Assembly (NCBI GenBank): GCA_028697715.1
Contig: JAQVDS010000009.1
Location: forward strand, 1-64,000
DNA: 64,000 nucleotides
From: Acidithiobacillus sp.
GTDB taxonomy: Bacteria > Pseudomonadota > Gammaproteobacteria > Acidithiobacillales > Acidithiobacillaceae
Reading direction: 5' to 3'
The position numbers and the translations under genes are program-made. This document shows, piece after piece, positions 52,498-60,615 of this stretch. How positions within the stretch are numbered: the first letter of the stretch is position 1; every line of letters starts with the position of its first letter. A model generated the notes under the pieces. It ran no database searches. It was not told the DNA's origin and saw only the letters and a list, made by a program, of their open reading frames with translations.

Positions 52498-53563
52498 GCG
52501 CAGCCCCGGCACTCTCGATCCGGTCGCCGTTGTCGACGGCCTCGATGTTGCTAACGACGATTCGCTCGCCGGCGCTCAAGCCCGCCAGGATTTGCACCTG
52601 ATCACCAATCTTTTGCCCCGGACGCACCATGCGATACTCTGCCACGCCCTGGGAATTAACGACGAAGACACCGGGGATACCCGCCCGGTTGAGCAACGCG
52701 CCCCGCGGAATACGCAGTGTCGTTGTTTCTCCGACCTGGGGAATCTGTACCTGCACAAAAGCCCCAGCCTGGATGTCACTGCCCGCAGGCAGGCTCAGTT
52801 TTACCAGATGGCTGTGGGTCACCGGATCGGCTACGGGTACCAGGTCGCGCACCGTCGCCCTGAGCGACTTGCCATCGTAGTCCACGACCAGCCGTTGACC
52901 CATATGGAGAGTGGCAAAGGTAGCGCTACCGACATTGCAATCGACTTCAAGCTGCTGCGGATTGGCCAGGGCCAGAACCGGATGACCGGGGGCAACCAGA
53001 TCACCATTTTGCAGATACTTCTGCGTGATCACACCGGCAAAGGGCGCCCTTACCCGAGCATAGCGCAACTGGGCGGCAGCACTGCCAGTGCCAGCGCGCG
53101 CCGCGGCAACCTGCGCTTTGGCCATCTGGTATTGACTCTGTACCTGATCCCACTGCTTTTGCGGAATGGCCTGGGCCTCGTAGAGCTTCTTGAAGCGCTC
53201 ATAATTGGACTGCGCATTGGCAAAATTGGCCTCGGCCTGGGCGAGGCTCGCCTGCGCCTGCGCCACTTGACTATCGACATCCGCTGGATCCACCTGAAAG
53301 AGCAACTGGCCCGCACGTACGGACTCACCCACATGTACCTGCAGACCACGTAGATAGCCGCTCAAACGTGAACCCAACTGTATCTGCTGACTGGCCATGA
53401 CCGTGCCCGGCACAGTCTCATAGCCAAGCCCCTTGCCAGCTGCGAGGGTCAGGGTCTGTGCCCGCACCAACTCGCCAGCAGCGCCGACATGGGGCGGCTT
53501 CTGTCCACAACCGGCCAAGCCCAAACTCAAGATGATTCCGACCGTCAAAAACTGTTTCTTCAC
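52490..53563 (-). CDS. RND membrane fusion lipoprotein
   Basis: A 357-residue periplasmic adaptor. The lipobox LAGC after a signal sequence (MKKQFLTVGIILSLGLAGC) anchors it to the inner membrane. Features are biotinyl-lipoyl half motifs (GYLRGLQVHVGESVRAGQLL and AGVITQKYLQNGDLVAPGHP), a coiled-coil hairpin (about 85-145) and a beta-barrel domain with IPRGALLNRAGIPGVFVVN. It overlaps the TolC-like gene by four bases. Confidence 0.93.
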   Translation of the reverse strand: MKKQFLTVGIILSLGLAGCGQKPPHVGAAGELVRAQTLTLAAGKGLGYETVPGTVMASQQIQLGSRLSGYLRGLQVHVGESVRAGQLLFQVDPADVDSQVAQAQASLAQAEANFANAQSNYERFKKLYEAQAIPQKQWDQVQSQYQMAKAQVAAARAGTGSAAAQLRYARVRAPFAGVITQKYLQNGDLVAPGHPVLALANPQQLEVDCNVGSATFATLHMGQRLVVDYDGKSLRATVRDLVPVADPVTHSHLVKLSLPAGSDIQAGAFVQVQIPQVGETTTLRIPRGALLNRAGIPGVFVVNSQGVAEYRMVRPGQKIGDQVQILAGLSAGERIVVSNIEAVDNGDRIESAGAAHD

Positions 53564-54990
53564 TTGGTTTCTCCCGTCGTTGCAGCACCGGTCAGCGTCT
53601 GTATATCCATTTTGCCCAAGGCGAGCAGAAGTGCACCACGTTCCACGGCCTCTGCATAGCGCGCCTGGACCAGCTCCGCGCGCGACTGATCAAGGGAAGC
53701 CTGGCCACGCAACAGGCCGGTCAAGGTTTCAACGCCATTCTGGTAGCGCAAGCGCACCAGACGTTGCGCTTCCTCACTCTGGCGCACCGCCAACTTCCGG
53801 GCCTTGACGCGCTGCGACGCGAGCTTCGTAGCCAGGAGGGACTTCTGTAACTGCAGCCGGGTATCGTCCTGGGCCTTTTGCAGATTGGCCAATGCCACTT
53901 GCACCTTCGCCTGGGCGGCATCCATCTGCCCGGAGCGCGACAAATCCAGCAGATTCCACGAAATCTGCCCGCCCACTGTGTAGGAAGGCACTGCATTGCC
54001 CAGGGTCGTACCGTTCCACTCCTGCTTGGCCATAGCATTGACATGGGGGAGATAGGCAGCACGGGCAACACCGATACCTGCTCGCGCGGCCCTGACTTTT
54101 TCCTGCAGGGCACGAATACCGGGATTGTTGGCAATGGCCTCTTGCTCCAGGGCGTAGGTATCACCGGCAGGCTGTGGTGGTAACACCGGGGCATCCACCT
54201 GGATCGGGGTCGAGATCGGCTGACCGATCAGCAACGCCAAATTGGCACGTGCATTGGCGACATTGTCCTTGGCCTGTTGCACTGCCAACACTGCCTCTTC
54301 CTGGTGCACTTGCGCCGACAACAGATCACTTTTCACCACGACACCTTGGTCCAGCAATTGTTGTGTGGTCTTGACATAGTTGTCGGCAGCACGCAGTGCC
54401 TTTTCTGCGACTTCCTGACCCGCCTTGGCGGCAATCAGTCCGTCATAGGCCTGCAGCACGGTGAAGGTGAGCTTCTGCTGGGCAAATTGGTCTCCCGCCT
54501 GCGCCGCACGCAACATCGCCTCCGCTTCGCTGATGCCACTGCGCACCGCGCCGCCATTCCAGATCGGGATGGCGAGGGAGATCTCGGTGCCAAGATTGTG
54601 ATAACCGCCCGGATGATCGAGATTGTTGGGCGCAGTATAAAGAGACTGCGGTTCGGAAGGATTGAACTGGCTGGCGCCAAAGTCGTTGAAAGTAGCGACG
54701 CGCTGCGAGAGCTTCATGCCAAAAACGGTCAGGGCGTTGTTCGACTGCACCCCGGAAAAACTCGCCGTAAGTTTCGGCAGCAGGTTACCATCGGCGGAGC
54801 TCAGCGCTCCCTTGGCCTCGGCTGCCTGGGCTTCGGCCAGCAGGGCCTCGGGGTTACGCTTCTGTGCGTCCTGCACGCACTGGGCAAAATCAATGGCATA
54901 GACTGCAGGGGCAGCGACAGATGTCAGCAGGGCGGCCATGATGGCAGCCCAGGGACGTCGGCGATTCCAGAAGCAATAATCTTTCTTCAT
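53560..54990 (-). CDS. TolC-family outer membrane efflux protein
   Basis: A 476-residue outer-membrane channel. A long signal peptide ends in VAAPAVYA; two repeated helical segments follow (ALLAEAQAAEAKGALSSADG and IRALQEKVRAARAGIGVARA), each with the typical YLPxV/LLPKL motif. It completes a tripartite pump with the following adaptor and RND genes. It begins about 47 bases after an AT-rich palindrome that lies downstream of the ArsR-type gene. Confidence 0.92.
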   Translation of the reverse strand: MKKDYCFWNRRRPWAAIMAALLTSVAAPAVYAIDFAQCVQDAQKRNPEALLAEAQAAEAKGALSSADGNLLPKLTASFSGVQSNNALTVFGMKLSQRVATFNDFGASQFNPSEPQSLYTAPNNLDHPGGYHNLGTEISLAIPIWNGGAVRSGISEAEAMLRAAQAGDQFAQQKLTFTVLQAYDGLIAAKAGQEVAEKALRAADNYVKTTQQLLDQGVVVKSDLLSAQVHQEEAVLAVQQAKDNVANARANLALLIGQPISTPIQVDAPVLPPQPAGDTYALEQEAIANNPGIRALQEKVRAARAGIGVARAAYLPHVNAMAKQEWNGTTLGNAVPSYTVGGQISWNLLDLSRSGQMDAAQAKVQVALANLQKAQDDTRLQLQKSLLATKLASQRVKARKLAVRQSEEAQRLVRLRYQNGVETLTGLLRGQASLDQSRAELVQARYAEAVERGALLLALGKMDIQTLTGAATTGETK

Positions 54991-55033
54991 CTGTTGACCT
55001 CTGCCAAAAGAGGCACAAGCGCTAAAGCAGATT

Positions 55034-55051
55034 AGTATATTATAATATTCT
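55034..55051. promoter_or_regulatory. AT-rich palindrome, probable operator of the ArsR-family regulator
   Basis: AGTATATTATAATATTCT has 16 of 18 bases in dyad symmetry, with the inner 12 (ATATTATAATAT) perfect. It occupies the 81-base gap between the regulator and the tolC-like gene, and the same stretch would be the efflux operon promoter. AT-rich dyads of this size are usual for BigR/SqrR-type ArsR repressors. Confidence 0.6.
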
Positions 55052-55071
55052 TCGAATGAAAAGCGTCGGCA

Positions 55072-55374
55072 CTAGTGGATGCTACAGAACACCTCACTCA
55101 TCATCGAGATCAGGCGCAGGGTGCGCGGATCACCAACCCGGTAATATACCTTATTGGCATCCTTGCGCGCCTTGAGGATGTCCTTTTCGCGTAGGATCGC
55201 CAGGTGCTGAGAGATATTGCTTTGCGTAGTGCCCACGGCAGCCACGATATCCTGCACACTCATCTCCTCCGAGCCCAAAACGCAGAGCACCTTGAGGCGC
55301 AAGGGATGGGCCATAGCCTTGAGCGAGCGTGATGCCTGCTCGATATCTTCTTCGCGGGTGGGTAGGTCTTCCAT
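55072..55374 (-). CDS. ArsR-family repressor, BigR/YgaV/SqrR-like persulfide sensor
   Basis: A 100-residue winged-helix protein: SLKAMAHPLRLKVLCVLGSE, recognition helix TTQSNISQHLAILREKDIL, wing KDANKVYYRV. Two cysteines, Cys31 in helix alpha-2 and Cys97 near the C-terminus (SEVFCSIH), are 66 residues apart. That is the spacing of the reactive pair in BigR and SqrR and similar to YgaV, which use them to sense sulfane sulfur through a disulfide or polysulfide bridge. The ArsR metal-site ELCVCDL motif is absent. It heads the efflux-rhodanese series in the same direction. Confidence 0.85.
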   Translation of the reverse strand: MEDLPTREEDIEQASRSLKAMAHPLRLKVLCVLGSEEMSVQDIVAAVGTTQSNISQHLAILREKDILKARKDANKVYYRVGDPRTLRLISMMSEVFCSIH

Positions 55375-55442
55375 TCTTGATCCTCTAATCGTCAGCGTTT
55401 ACCAGGTCTCGGTCGTTACATTCTGAACCACAACCGATCACC

Positions 55443-55470
55443 TTGCCTTTTCTCGGTTATCTTCTATAGA
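55443..55470 (+). promoter_or_regulatory. Promoter for tRNA-Gly
   Basis: TTGCCT at 55443-55448 and TATAGA at 55465-55470, 16 bases apart, are a plausible sigma-70 pair. Transcription would start near 55477, a few bases before the tRNA. It is divergent from the ArsR gene. Confidence 0.5.
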
Positions 55471-55481
55471 ATGGAGCATTC

Positions 55482-55555
55482 GCGGGTGTAGTTCAATGGT
55501 AGAACCTGAGCTTCCCAAGCTCATGACGTGGGTTCGATTCCCATCACCCGCTCCA
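55482..55555 (+). tRNA. tRNA-Gly (anticodon CCC), CCA encoded
   Basis: A complete cloverleaf: acceptor GCGGGTG/CACCCGC, D arm GTTC/GAAC with AATGGTA loop, anticodon arm TGAGC/GCTCA with loop TTCCCAA giving anticodon CCC, and T loop TTCGATT. The 3' CCA is part of the gene. It reads GGG codons. Confidence 0.95.
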
Positions 55556-55571
55556 TTTCTTGCTCCCCTCA

Positions 55572-57044
55572 TCAGTACAGGGGCTTATCCAGGCGCCCGA
55601 GAATCTCATCTACCCGTTGCTTGACGGTATCCGTCATCTGGATCGGCGTGCCCCATTCCCGCGTCGTTTCGCCGGGAAGCTTGTTGGTGGCATCAAAGCC
55701 GACCTTTCCCCCCAGACCCGCCACCGGCGAGGCAAAATCGAGATAATCGATCGGGGTATTTTCCACCAGCAGGGTGTCGCGCACCGGGTCCATGCGCGTG
55801 GTCATGGCCCAGATCACATCGGGCCAGCTGCGGGCATCCACATCCTCGTCCACCACAATGATGAACTTGGTGTACATGAACTGCCGCAGAAACCCCCATA
55901 CCCCGAACATCACTCGCTTGGCATGACCGGGGTAGCCTTTGCGAATCCGCACCACCGCCAGCCGGTAGGAACAACCTTCTGGCGGCAGATAAAAATCGAG
56001 AATCTCTGGATACTGCTTTTGCAGGAGCGGGACAAAGACTTCGTTGAGGGCAACTCCCAGAATTGCCGGTTCGTCCGGAGGCCGTCCGGTGTAGGTGCTG
56101 TGGTAGATGGGATTCTCCCGATGCGTCAGACGCTCGACGGTCAGCACCGGGAACTTCTCGGTCTCGTTGTAATAGCCCGTGTGATCCCCAAACGGACCCT
56201 CCACAGCGAAATCCTCCGCGTAGATGTGCCCCTCCAGAATCAGCTCCGCGCGCGCTGGGACCTGCAGGGGTACGCTCAGAGCGTTGGCCAGCTCAGTACG
56301 ACCACCGCGCAGTAATCCGGCAAACTGGTGCTCGGATATCGTATCGGGGATGGGGATGACCGCCGCAAGAATGGTCGCGGGATCGGCGCCGAAGGCGACG
56401 GCTACCGGAAAAGGCCGACCTGGATTCTGCCGCTGAAATTCGCGCAGATCCTGCGCTCCGCCGCGATGCGCCAGCCAGCGCATGATGACACGGTTGCGGC
56501 CGATCCGCTGCTGTCGGTAGATGCCCATGTTGGCGCGCTTTTTAAGCGGTCCTTTGGTAATCGTCAGGCCCCAGGTGAGGAGTGGCCCGACATCGCCCGG
56601 CCAGCAGGTCTGCACCGGCCATTTTTCCAGATCGATCTCGTCTCCCTGCAGGACTACCTCTTGGCACGGCGGGCGCGACAAGGTCGTCGGCGCCATGTGC
56701 AGGACTTTCCGCAAGGTGGGGAGCTTGTTCCACAGGTCGCGGATCCCTTTGGGCGGATCGGGCTCTTTCAAGTAGGCGAGCAGGCGCCCGATCTCCCGCA
56801 AATCCTCAAGAGACTCTCCGCCCATTCCCAGAGCCACACGCCGAGTGGTACCGAAGAGATTGCCGAGCACCGGGATCTCATACCCAGCGGGACTCTCAAA
56901 GAGGACGGCCGGACCACCAGCGCGCAGGCTGCGATCGCAGATTTCTGTCATTTCCAGCCGGGGGGAGACCGGCTCGCGGATGCGGCGTAATTCCCCGCGA
57001 GATTCCAGGTCGTTTATGAAGGCACGCAGGTCAATGTAGCTCAT
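55572..57044 (-). CDS. ubiD: UbiD, 4-hydroxy-3-polyprenylbenzoate decarboxylase
   Basis: A 490-residue prenylated-FMN decarboxylase of ubiquinone synthesis. The start [20 protein letters not shown], the catalytic region [20 protein letters not shown], and the C-terminal [20 protein letters not shown] are standard for this enzyme, as is its length. It needs UbiX-made cofactor, encoded elsewhere. It follows the PhnD-like gene by 23 bases, so it may share transcription with the SCP2/PhnD pair. Confidence 0.95.
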   Translation of the reverse strand: MSYIDLRAFINDLESRGELRRIREPVSPRLEMTEICDRSLRAGGPAVLFESPAGYEIPVLGNLFGTTRRVALGMGGESLEDLREIGRLLAYLKEPDPPKGIRDLWNKLPTLRKVLHMAPTTLSRPPCQEVVLQGDEIDLEKWPVQTCWPGDVGPLLTWGLTITKGPLKKRANMGIYRQQRIGRNRVIMRWLAHRGGAQDLREFQRQNPGRPFPVAVAFGADPATILAAVIPIPDTISEHQFAGLLRGGRTELANALSVPLQVPARAELILEGHIYAEDFAVEGPFGDHTGYYNETEKFPVLTVERLTHRENPIYHSTYTGRPPDEPAILGVALNEVFVPLLQKQYPEILDFYLPPEGCSYRLAVVRIRKGYPGHAKRVMFGVWGFLRQFMYTKFIIVVDEDVDARSWPDVIWAMTTRMDPVRDTLLVENTPIDYLDFASPVAGLGGKVGFDATNKLPGETTREWGTPIQMTDTVKQRVDEILGRLDKPLY

Positions 57045-57067
57045 CGGTCAATGCTAGCCCATGAGCG

Positions 57068-57910
57068 CTATTTTGTCTCCTCTCCGGGCTCCTCCCGAGC
57101 CACCAAGAAGGCACTGTCGTCGATCGCCAGCGTGCTGGTGGCACGCAGATCAATAGCCTCGTGCCCACTGATGTATTCTTCTGCAAGAGCGGTCAGGCAT
57201 GCCACTTCATCCGCATTAACCGGCGCAAAGCCGGAGAAGCCAATGTCCTGCAGCAAGCGCCGCCCAGCTTCGCTTTGTTCCATATTGCACAAGGTCGTAC
57301 ACAATGCGTCTTGCAACTGGGCCAGACGTGGCGAAATACAAAAGGCATGAAACGCAAAGGCATCATCGGACTGTGCGATAACCTGCAAACTCTCCTGGGT
57401 GATTCGACTGGCACTGGAGTAGACTTCATCAAATACGAAGGCCAAGTCGACCCGCCCCTGCAAGAGACTTTTCAGCGCCGCCTGGTAGCTGCCGGTAAAG
57501 GTGAAATCGAGACGGGCGCGATCGATTTCTGCTTTATCCAGAAGAAACAGGCCAACCATGTGTACCAGAGTGGCATCACTCGCGGAAGCGATATGGATCC
57601 GTTCCGGCAGGGAGGCGAAATCTACCCACGGGGAGCCCTTGCGGGAACACAACAGCACTTCGTCGAAGTGCTCTTTAGGCTTTGCCACAGGGATAAATCC
57701 TTTCTTTTCGACGTACTGCACCCAGTCGAAAGGGTTGGCATATACTAGATCGATTCCCCCCTGCAGAACGGCGTTTCTCCCTCGCGCAAAATCGTCCTGA
57801 GGCGAAAAGTGCAGACTGCAATGCAACTGTCGCTGCAGATAGGTACTCATCAGGAACCAGCCTGGAAGATTCTTTCCAGAGTAATTTGGGTCTACGGTAA
57901 AGCCGTACAT
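57068..57910 (-). CDS. Cytoplasmic PhnD-like periplasmic-binding-fold protein
   Basis: A 280-residue protein with the type 2 binding-protein fold of PhnD/SsuA proteins (GGIDLVYANPFDWVQYVEKK, GRVDLAFVFDEVYSSASRIT). It begins directly with the mature fold (MYGFTVDPNYSGKN) and has no signal peptide, so it should stay in the cytoplasm. No transporter genes are nearby. Its ATG overlaps the stop of the SCP2 gene (ATGA). Stand-alone PhnD-like proteins can act as signal-input modules, so a ligand-sensing role together with SCP2 is possible. Confidence 0.7.
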   Translation of the reverse strand: MYGFTVDPNYSGKNLPGWFLMSTYLQRQLHCSLHFSPQDDFARGRNAVLQGGIDLVYANPFDWVQYVEKKGFIPVAKPKEHFDEVLLCSRKGSPWVDFASLPERIHIASASDATLVHMVGLFLLDKAEIDRARLDFTFTGSYQAALKSLLQGRVDLAFVFDEVYSSASRITQESLQVIAQSDDAFAFHAFCISPRLAQLQDALCTTLCNMEQSEAGRRLLQDIGFSGFAPVNADEVACLTALAEEYISGHEAIDLRATSTLAIDDSAFLVAREEPGEETK

Positions 57911-58302
57911 CAGATATCAAAGTCCACAGGAATTTCTCCCAGAATATTCAAATGAATGTTAAATGGCGTCATGTACTTCATGGCCGTCATCATCGACCCC
58001 TTGAACTTCAATTTACGGCTCATCAGTGCCGACTTTCCGGTAATTTCACCCGCAAGAATCTTCTTCCAGTTTTCCATGCTGGCCCACATGATGAAATCTC
58101 GGCGCCGTCCATCGGAGGGGCCAGCATAGATCACCTTACCGGCCTTGCAGAAGAGCATCACATGCGGAATATCGGGTCGATCCTCAATATAATACTCCCA
58201 AGTGCCGTTGAAATTCCTCAGGTCCTTTTGAATTTCCGGATGGGTATCCCATTGCTTGCCCACCAGACGAATCCACTCTGTACTCATGAATTTCGCGGCC
58301 AT
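57910..58302 (-). CDS. SCP2-like sterol/lipid-binding domain protein
   Basis: A 130-residue protein. The pattern WKKILAGEITGKSALMSRKL then KFKGSMMTAMKYMTPFNI is typical for SCP2 domains, with a hydrophobic tunnel for lipids; UbiJ and UbiT are SCP2 proteins of ubiquinone synthesis. The start ATG 58302 has GGAGG a few bases before. Composition is more AT-rich than the flanking tcdA and ubiD genes. Closely paired with the PhnD-like gene and upstream of ubiD, which suggests a link to quinone or lipid handling. Confidence 0.7.
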   Translation of the reverse strand: MAAKFMSTEWIRLVGKQWDTHPEIQKDLRNFNGTWEYYIEDRPDIPHVMLFCKAGKVIYAGPSDGRRRDFIMWASMENWKKILAGEITGKSALMSRKLKFKGSMMTAMKYMTPFNIHLNILGEIPVDFDI

Positions 58303-58316
58303 CGGCCCCTCCAAAT

Positions 58317-58368
58317 ATAAGCATATAATAATTGTCTTCAGATATTCTGACTGACTACCAATGCTTAT
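58317..58368. repeat. Inverted repeat upstream of the SCP2 gene
   Basis: ATAAGCAT (58317-58324) and ATGCTTAT (58361-58368) are perfect 8-base arms around a 36-base AT-rich segment, in the gap between tcdA and the SCP2 gene. This is the likely promoter region of the SCP2-PhnD-ubiD series, so the arms could bracket a repressed promoter. Confidence 0.35.
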
Positions 58369-59114
58369 TTAGCCGACATTTCCATTCCTGCCAAGAGCTG
58401 CTGTAGAATAGCTCCCGCCAGATATACCCCAAACAAGGCTGGCATGTAAGAGATCGTGCCATTCACTGTCTTCGGTCTGCCGCCGGGACCGTGATCCGGC
58501 GCCTCGCGCGGGGCAGCGGGTCGGGGACGTTCGCGCGAGTATACCGCCCACAGATCGAGAGACGCGCCGGCATGACGCAATAGGCCGCGCAACTCCCGCG
58601 CCAGAGGACAACCCTCGGTCTGGTTCAGCCGCGCCATACGTACCTGGCCCGGATCGAGCCGATTCCCTGCCCCCATGCTCGCGTAGATCTGCATGTTCAG
58701 CCCTTGCGCTGCCTGAATCAGTGCCGCCTTGCAGGCAATGGCGTCGATGCAGTCAGCGAGCACCGTGGCACCACTTTGGGCAAGGAGATCCCGTACATTG
58801 TCCGCCTGGAGAAAAATCTGCCATGCATCGACCTGACAATCGGGCGCGATATCGGCAATCCGCTTAGCCATGACTTCGACCTTGGGTAGCCCCTGCGTGC
58901 TGTGCAACGCCACAAGTTGACGATTGAGATTACTCAGACCAACGCAGTCATGGTCTACCAGGGTCAGGCGCCCCACCCCGGCACGCGCCAGATTCTCGGC
59001 AACGTAGGCGCCAACCCCGCCCAAGCCCGCGATAAAGACATGACTGGCGGCCAGTCGCGCGACGCCTTCCTCACCAATCAGGATACGAGTCCGTAGCGAG
59101 GCATTATTTGACAT
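58365..59114 (-). CDS. tcdA: tRNA threonylcarbamoyladenosine dehydratase TcdA
   Basis: A 249-residue E1-like enzyme (CsdL/TcdA) that cyclises t6A37 in tRNA using ATP. Nucleotide-binding GLGGVGAYVAENLARAGV, VDHDCVGLSNLNRQ and the C-terminal hydrophobic anchor (FGVYLAGAILQQLLAG) are visible. The start ATG 59114 has GGAGG six bases upstream. It overlaps tatD by eleven bases, an unusually long overlap that still keeps both conserved ends. Confidence 0.92.
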   Translation of the reverse strand: MSNNASLRTRILIGEEGVARLAASHVFIAGLGGVGAYVAENLARAGVGRLTLVDHDCVGLSNLNRQLVALHSTQGLPKVEVMAKRIADIAPDCQVDAWQIFLQADNVRDLLAQSGATVLADCIDAIACKAALIQAAQGLNMQIYASMGAGNRLDPGQVRMARLNQTEGCPLARELRGLLRHAGASLDLWAVYSRERPRPAAPREAPDHGPGGRPKTVNGTISYMPALFGVYLAGAILQQLLAGMEMSAK

Positions 59115-59877
59115 GCTGTTCCTCCAATCGGGGAAAGACTCGCAGAGTATTCGCTGTGCAGATTTCTGCAAGTTGTTCCGGCGCCTCCTGCCGCAGCTCT
59201 GCTGCAATAGTGAGGATTTCTGTCAGGTGGGCCGGCTCATTGCGTTCCCCAAACCGCGCGTGCGGTGTCTGAAACGGAGCGTCGGTTTCGAGGAGGATGG
59301 CATCCGCTGGCAAGGCAGTGAGCACGCGCCGCAAACGCTGCGCTCGGGGATGGGTCATGGCTCCCCCGAAACCCAAATGCAAGCCCAGGTCGATAGTCTT
59401 GCGAGCCTGTTCGTAGCTACCGGAAAAACTATGCAGCACACCAGCGACCGGCCGATGTCGACGCAGCAGCTGCAACAATTCCTCCGTGGTTTTTCGCGCA
59501 TGGAGGACCACTGGCAGGCCGAGGGAGCGGGCAATGGCCAACTGCCGTTCCAGGATGGGTAATTGCTGCGCGAGGTCCGGCGAGTCCGCGCCGCGATCCA
59601 AGCCCACTTCTCCCAAAGCCACCGCATTTTCGAGCAACGCCTCCAGGCGCTCCCAGTCCCCCGCGCGCAGATCGGCGAGAAAGCCGGGATGCACACCGAA
59701 GGCTGCAGCTACTCCCGGCTCTGCCCCGCGCAGGGAATCCAGGCGCGACCAATAGAGGGGACTGTAGGCTGGCACGACCCAAGCTTGCACTCCGGCCGCA
59801 CGGGAGCGCGCCAGAACCGCGACGCGATCCGGCGCAAAATCCTCGTGGTCGAGATGACAGTGACTGTCGATAAGCAA
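59104..59877 (-). CDS. tatD: TatD-family metal-dependent hydrolase
   Basis: A 257-residue TIM-barrel hydrolase with metal ligands HCHLD (IDSHCHLDHE), Glu in GEVGLDRG, His in VVLHARKTTE, His in VLHSFSG, and Asp in LLETDAPF. TatD proteins act as 3'-5' DNases or D-aminoacyl-tRNA editing enzymes. The start is TTG at 59877 (GAGG eight bases upstream), which gives the usual L-L-I-D-S-H; the frame is open to 59901 but without a ribosome site there. It is divergent from the TetR gene and near its operator. Confidence 0.9.
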   Translation of the reverse strand: MLIDSHCHLDHEDFAPDRVAVLARSRAAGVQAWVVPAYSPLYWSRLDSLRGAEPGVAAAFGVHPGFLADLRAGDWERLEALLENAVALGEVGLDRGADSPDLAQQLPILERQLAIARSLGLPVVLHARKTTEELLQLLRRHRPVAGVLHSFSGSYEQARKTIDLGLHLGFGGAMTHPRAQRLRRVLTALPADAILLETDAPFQTPHARFGERNEPAHLTEILTIAAELRQEAPEQLAEICTANTLRVFPRLEEQHVK

Positions 59878-59902
59878 AAGCCGAACCTCAATATTTGACA
59901 AG

Positions 59903-59920
59903 ATACCGATTAGTAGGTAT
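59903..59920. promoter_or_regulatory. TetR operator 1 between tatD and tetR
   Basis: ATACCGATTAGTAGGTAT: inverted ATACC/GGTAT arms. It is identical in 16 of 18 positions to the core of a second site before the dienelactone hydrolase gene. It lies ten bases before the tetR ATG and 26 before tatD, so the repressor should autoregulate and may also affect tatD-tcdA. Confidence 0.7.
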
Positions 59921-59930
59921 TTAAACCTCT

Positions 59931-60548
59931 ATGAGTACAGTCACCGTCAGAAAAATCCGTAATCCCGAGCAGACGCGCACCGACCTGCTCGCGGCAGCGT
60001 ATACAGAAATCCTGGAAAGCGGCTTTCAGGCTGCCAGCCTGGACCGCATCTTGGCCAAGACCTCGGTGAGCAAAGGCGCACTCTACCATCATTTTGGCAC
60101 CAAGCAGGAGCTAGGTCTCGCGGTGGTTGAAGACGTGATTGCGCCGCAATTGGCCGAGCGTTGGTTTGTTCCCCTGCAGCAGACCACAGAGCCCGTTCCT
60201 TGCCTGCAACAGTTGCTGGCGGAAAAGATCGATGCTGCCGACGAGCAGTTACTGCGCTATGGCTGTCCGCTGAACAATCTCATGCAGGAGATGAGTCCGT
60301 TGGATGAGAATTTCCGCCAGGGCCTGCAACGTATCCTTGATGAATGGACCCAGGTGATCAGCGATGCCCTGACGCGCGGCCAGCAACAAGGAAATGTGCA
60401 CCGGGATGTGAATCCGATGAAGGCAGCGCTGTTTATTGTTGCAGCCATTGAGGGTTGCGTCGGTCTGGGGAAAAACGCGCAATCGCTGCAGAGCTACCGG
60501 ACCTGTCTCGGACAACTGCAACAGTATATCGGCACCCTCGCAGCCTGA
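59931..60548 (+). CDS. TetR-family repressor of the hydrolase-ene-reductase module (NemR/AcuR-like)
   Basis: A 205-residue repressor. The HTH is SLDRILAKTSVSKGALYHHF with GTKQELGLAVVE after it. The ligand domain has YGCPLNNLMQEMSPLDE at about 103-119, typical of a TetR branch that controls electrophile or organic-acid detoxification. Cys105 there could react with electrophiles. No strong Shine-Dalgarno is visible; the operator lies over that region. Downstream genes are a dienelactone hydrolase and an Old Yellow Enzyme, the usual partners. Confidence 0.87.
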   Translation: MSTVTVRKIRNPEQTRTDLLAAAYTEILESGFQAASLDRILAKTSVSKGALYHHFGTKQELGLAVVEDVIAPQLAERWFVPLQQTTEPVPCLQQLLAEKIDAADEQLLRYGCPLNNLMQEMSPLDENFRQGLQRILDEWTQVISDALTRGQQQGNVHRDVNPMKAALFIVAAIEGCVGLGKNAQSLQSYRTCLGQLQQYIGTLAA

Positions 60549-60561
60549 TTGGGATTTGCGT

Positions 60562-60588
60562 GGATACCGATTGGTCGGTATCCTTTTT
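60562..60588. promoter_or_regulatory. TetR operator 2, also a rho-independent terminator
   Basis: A perfect nine-base stem (GGATACCGA/TCGGTATCC) around TTGG, followed at once by six T. The core ATACCGATTGGTCGGTAT matches operator 1 in 16 of 18 positions. So the element can end the tetR transcript and also bind TetR in front of the hydrolase gene, 30 bases further on. Confidence 0.7.
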
Positions 60589-60615
60589 TCCGTCTTTCCC
60601 CACGCAGAGGAGTGA

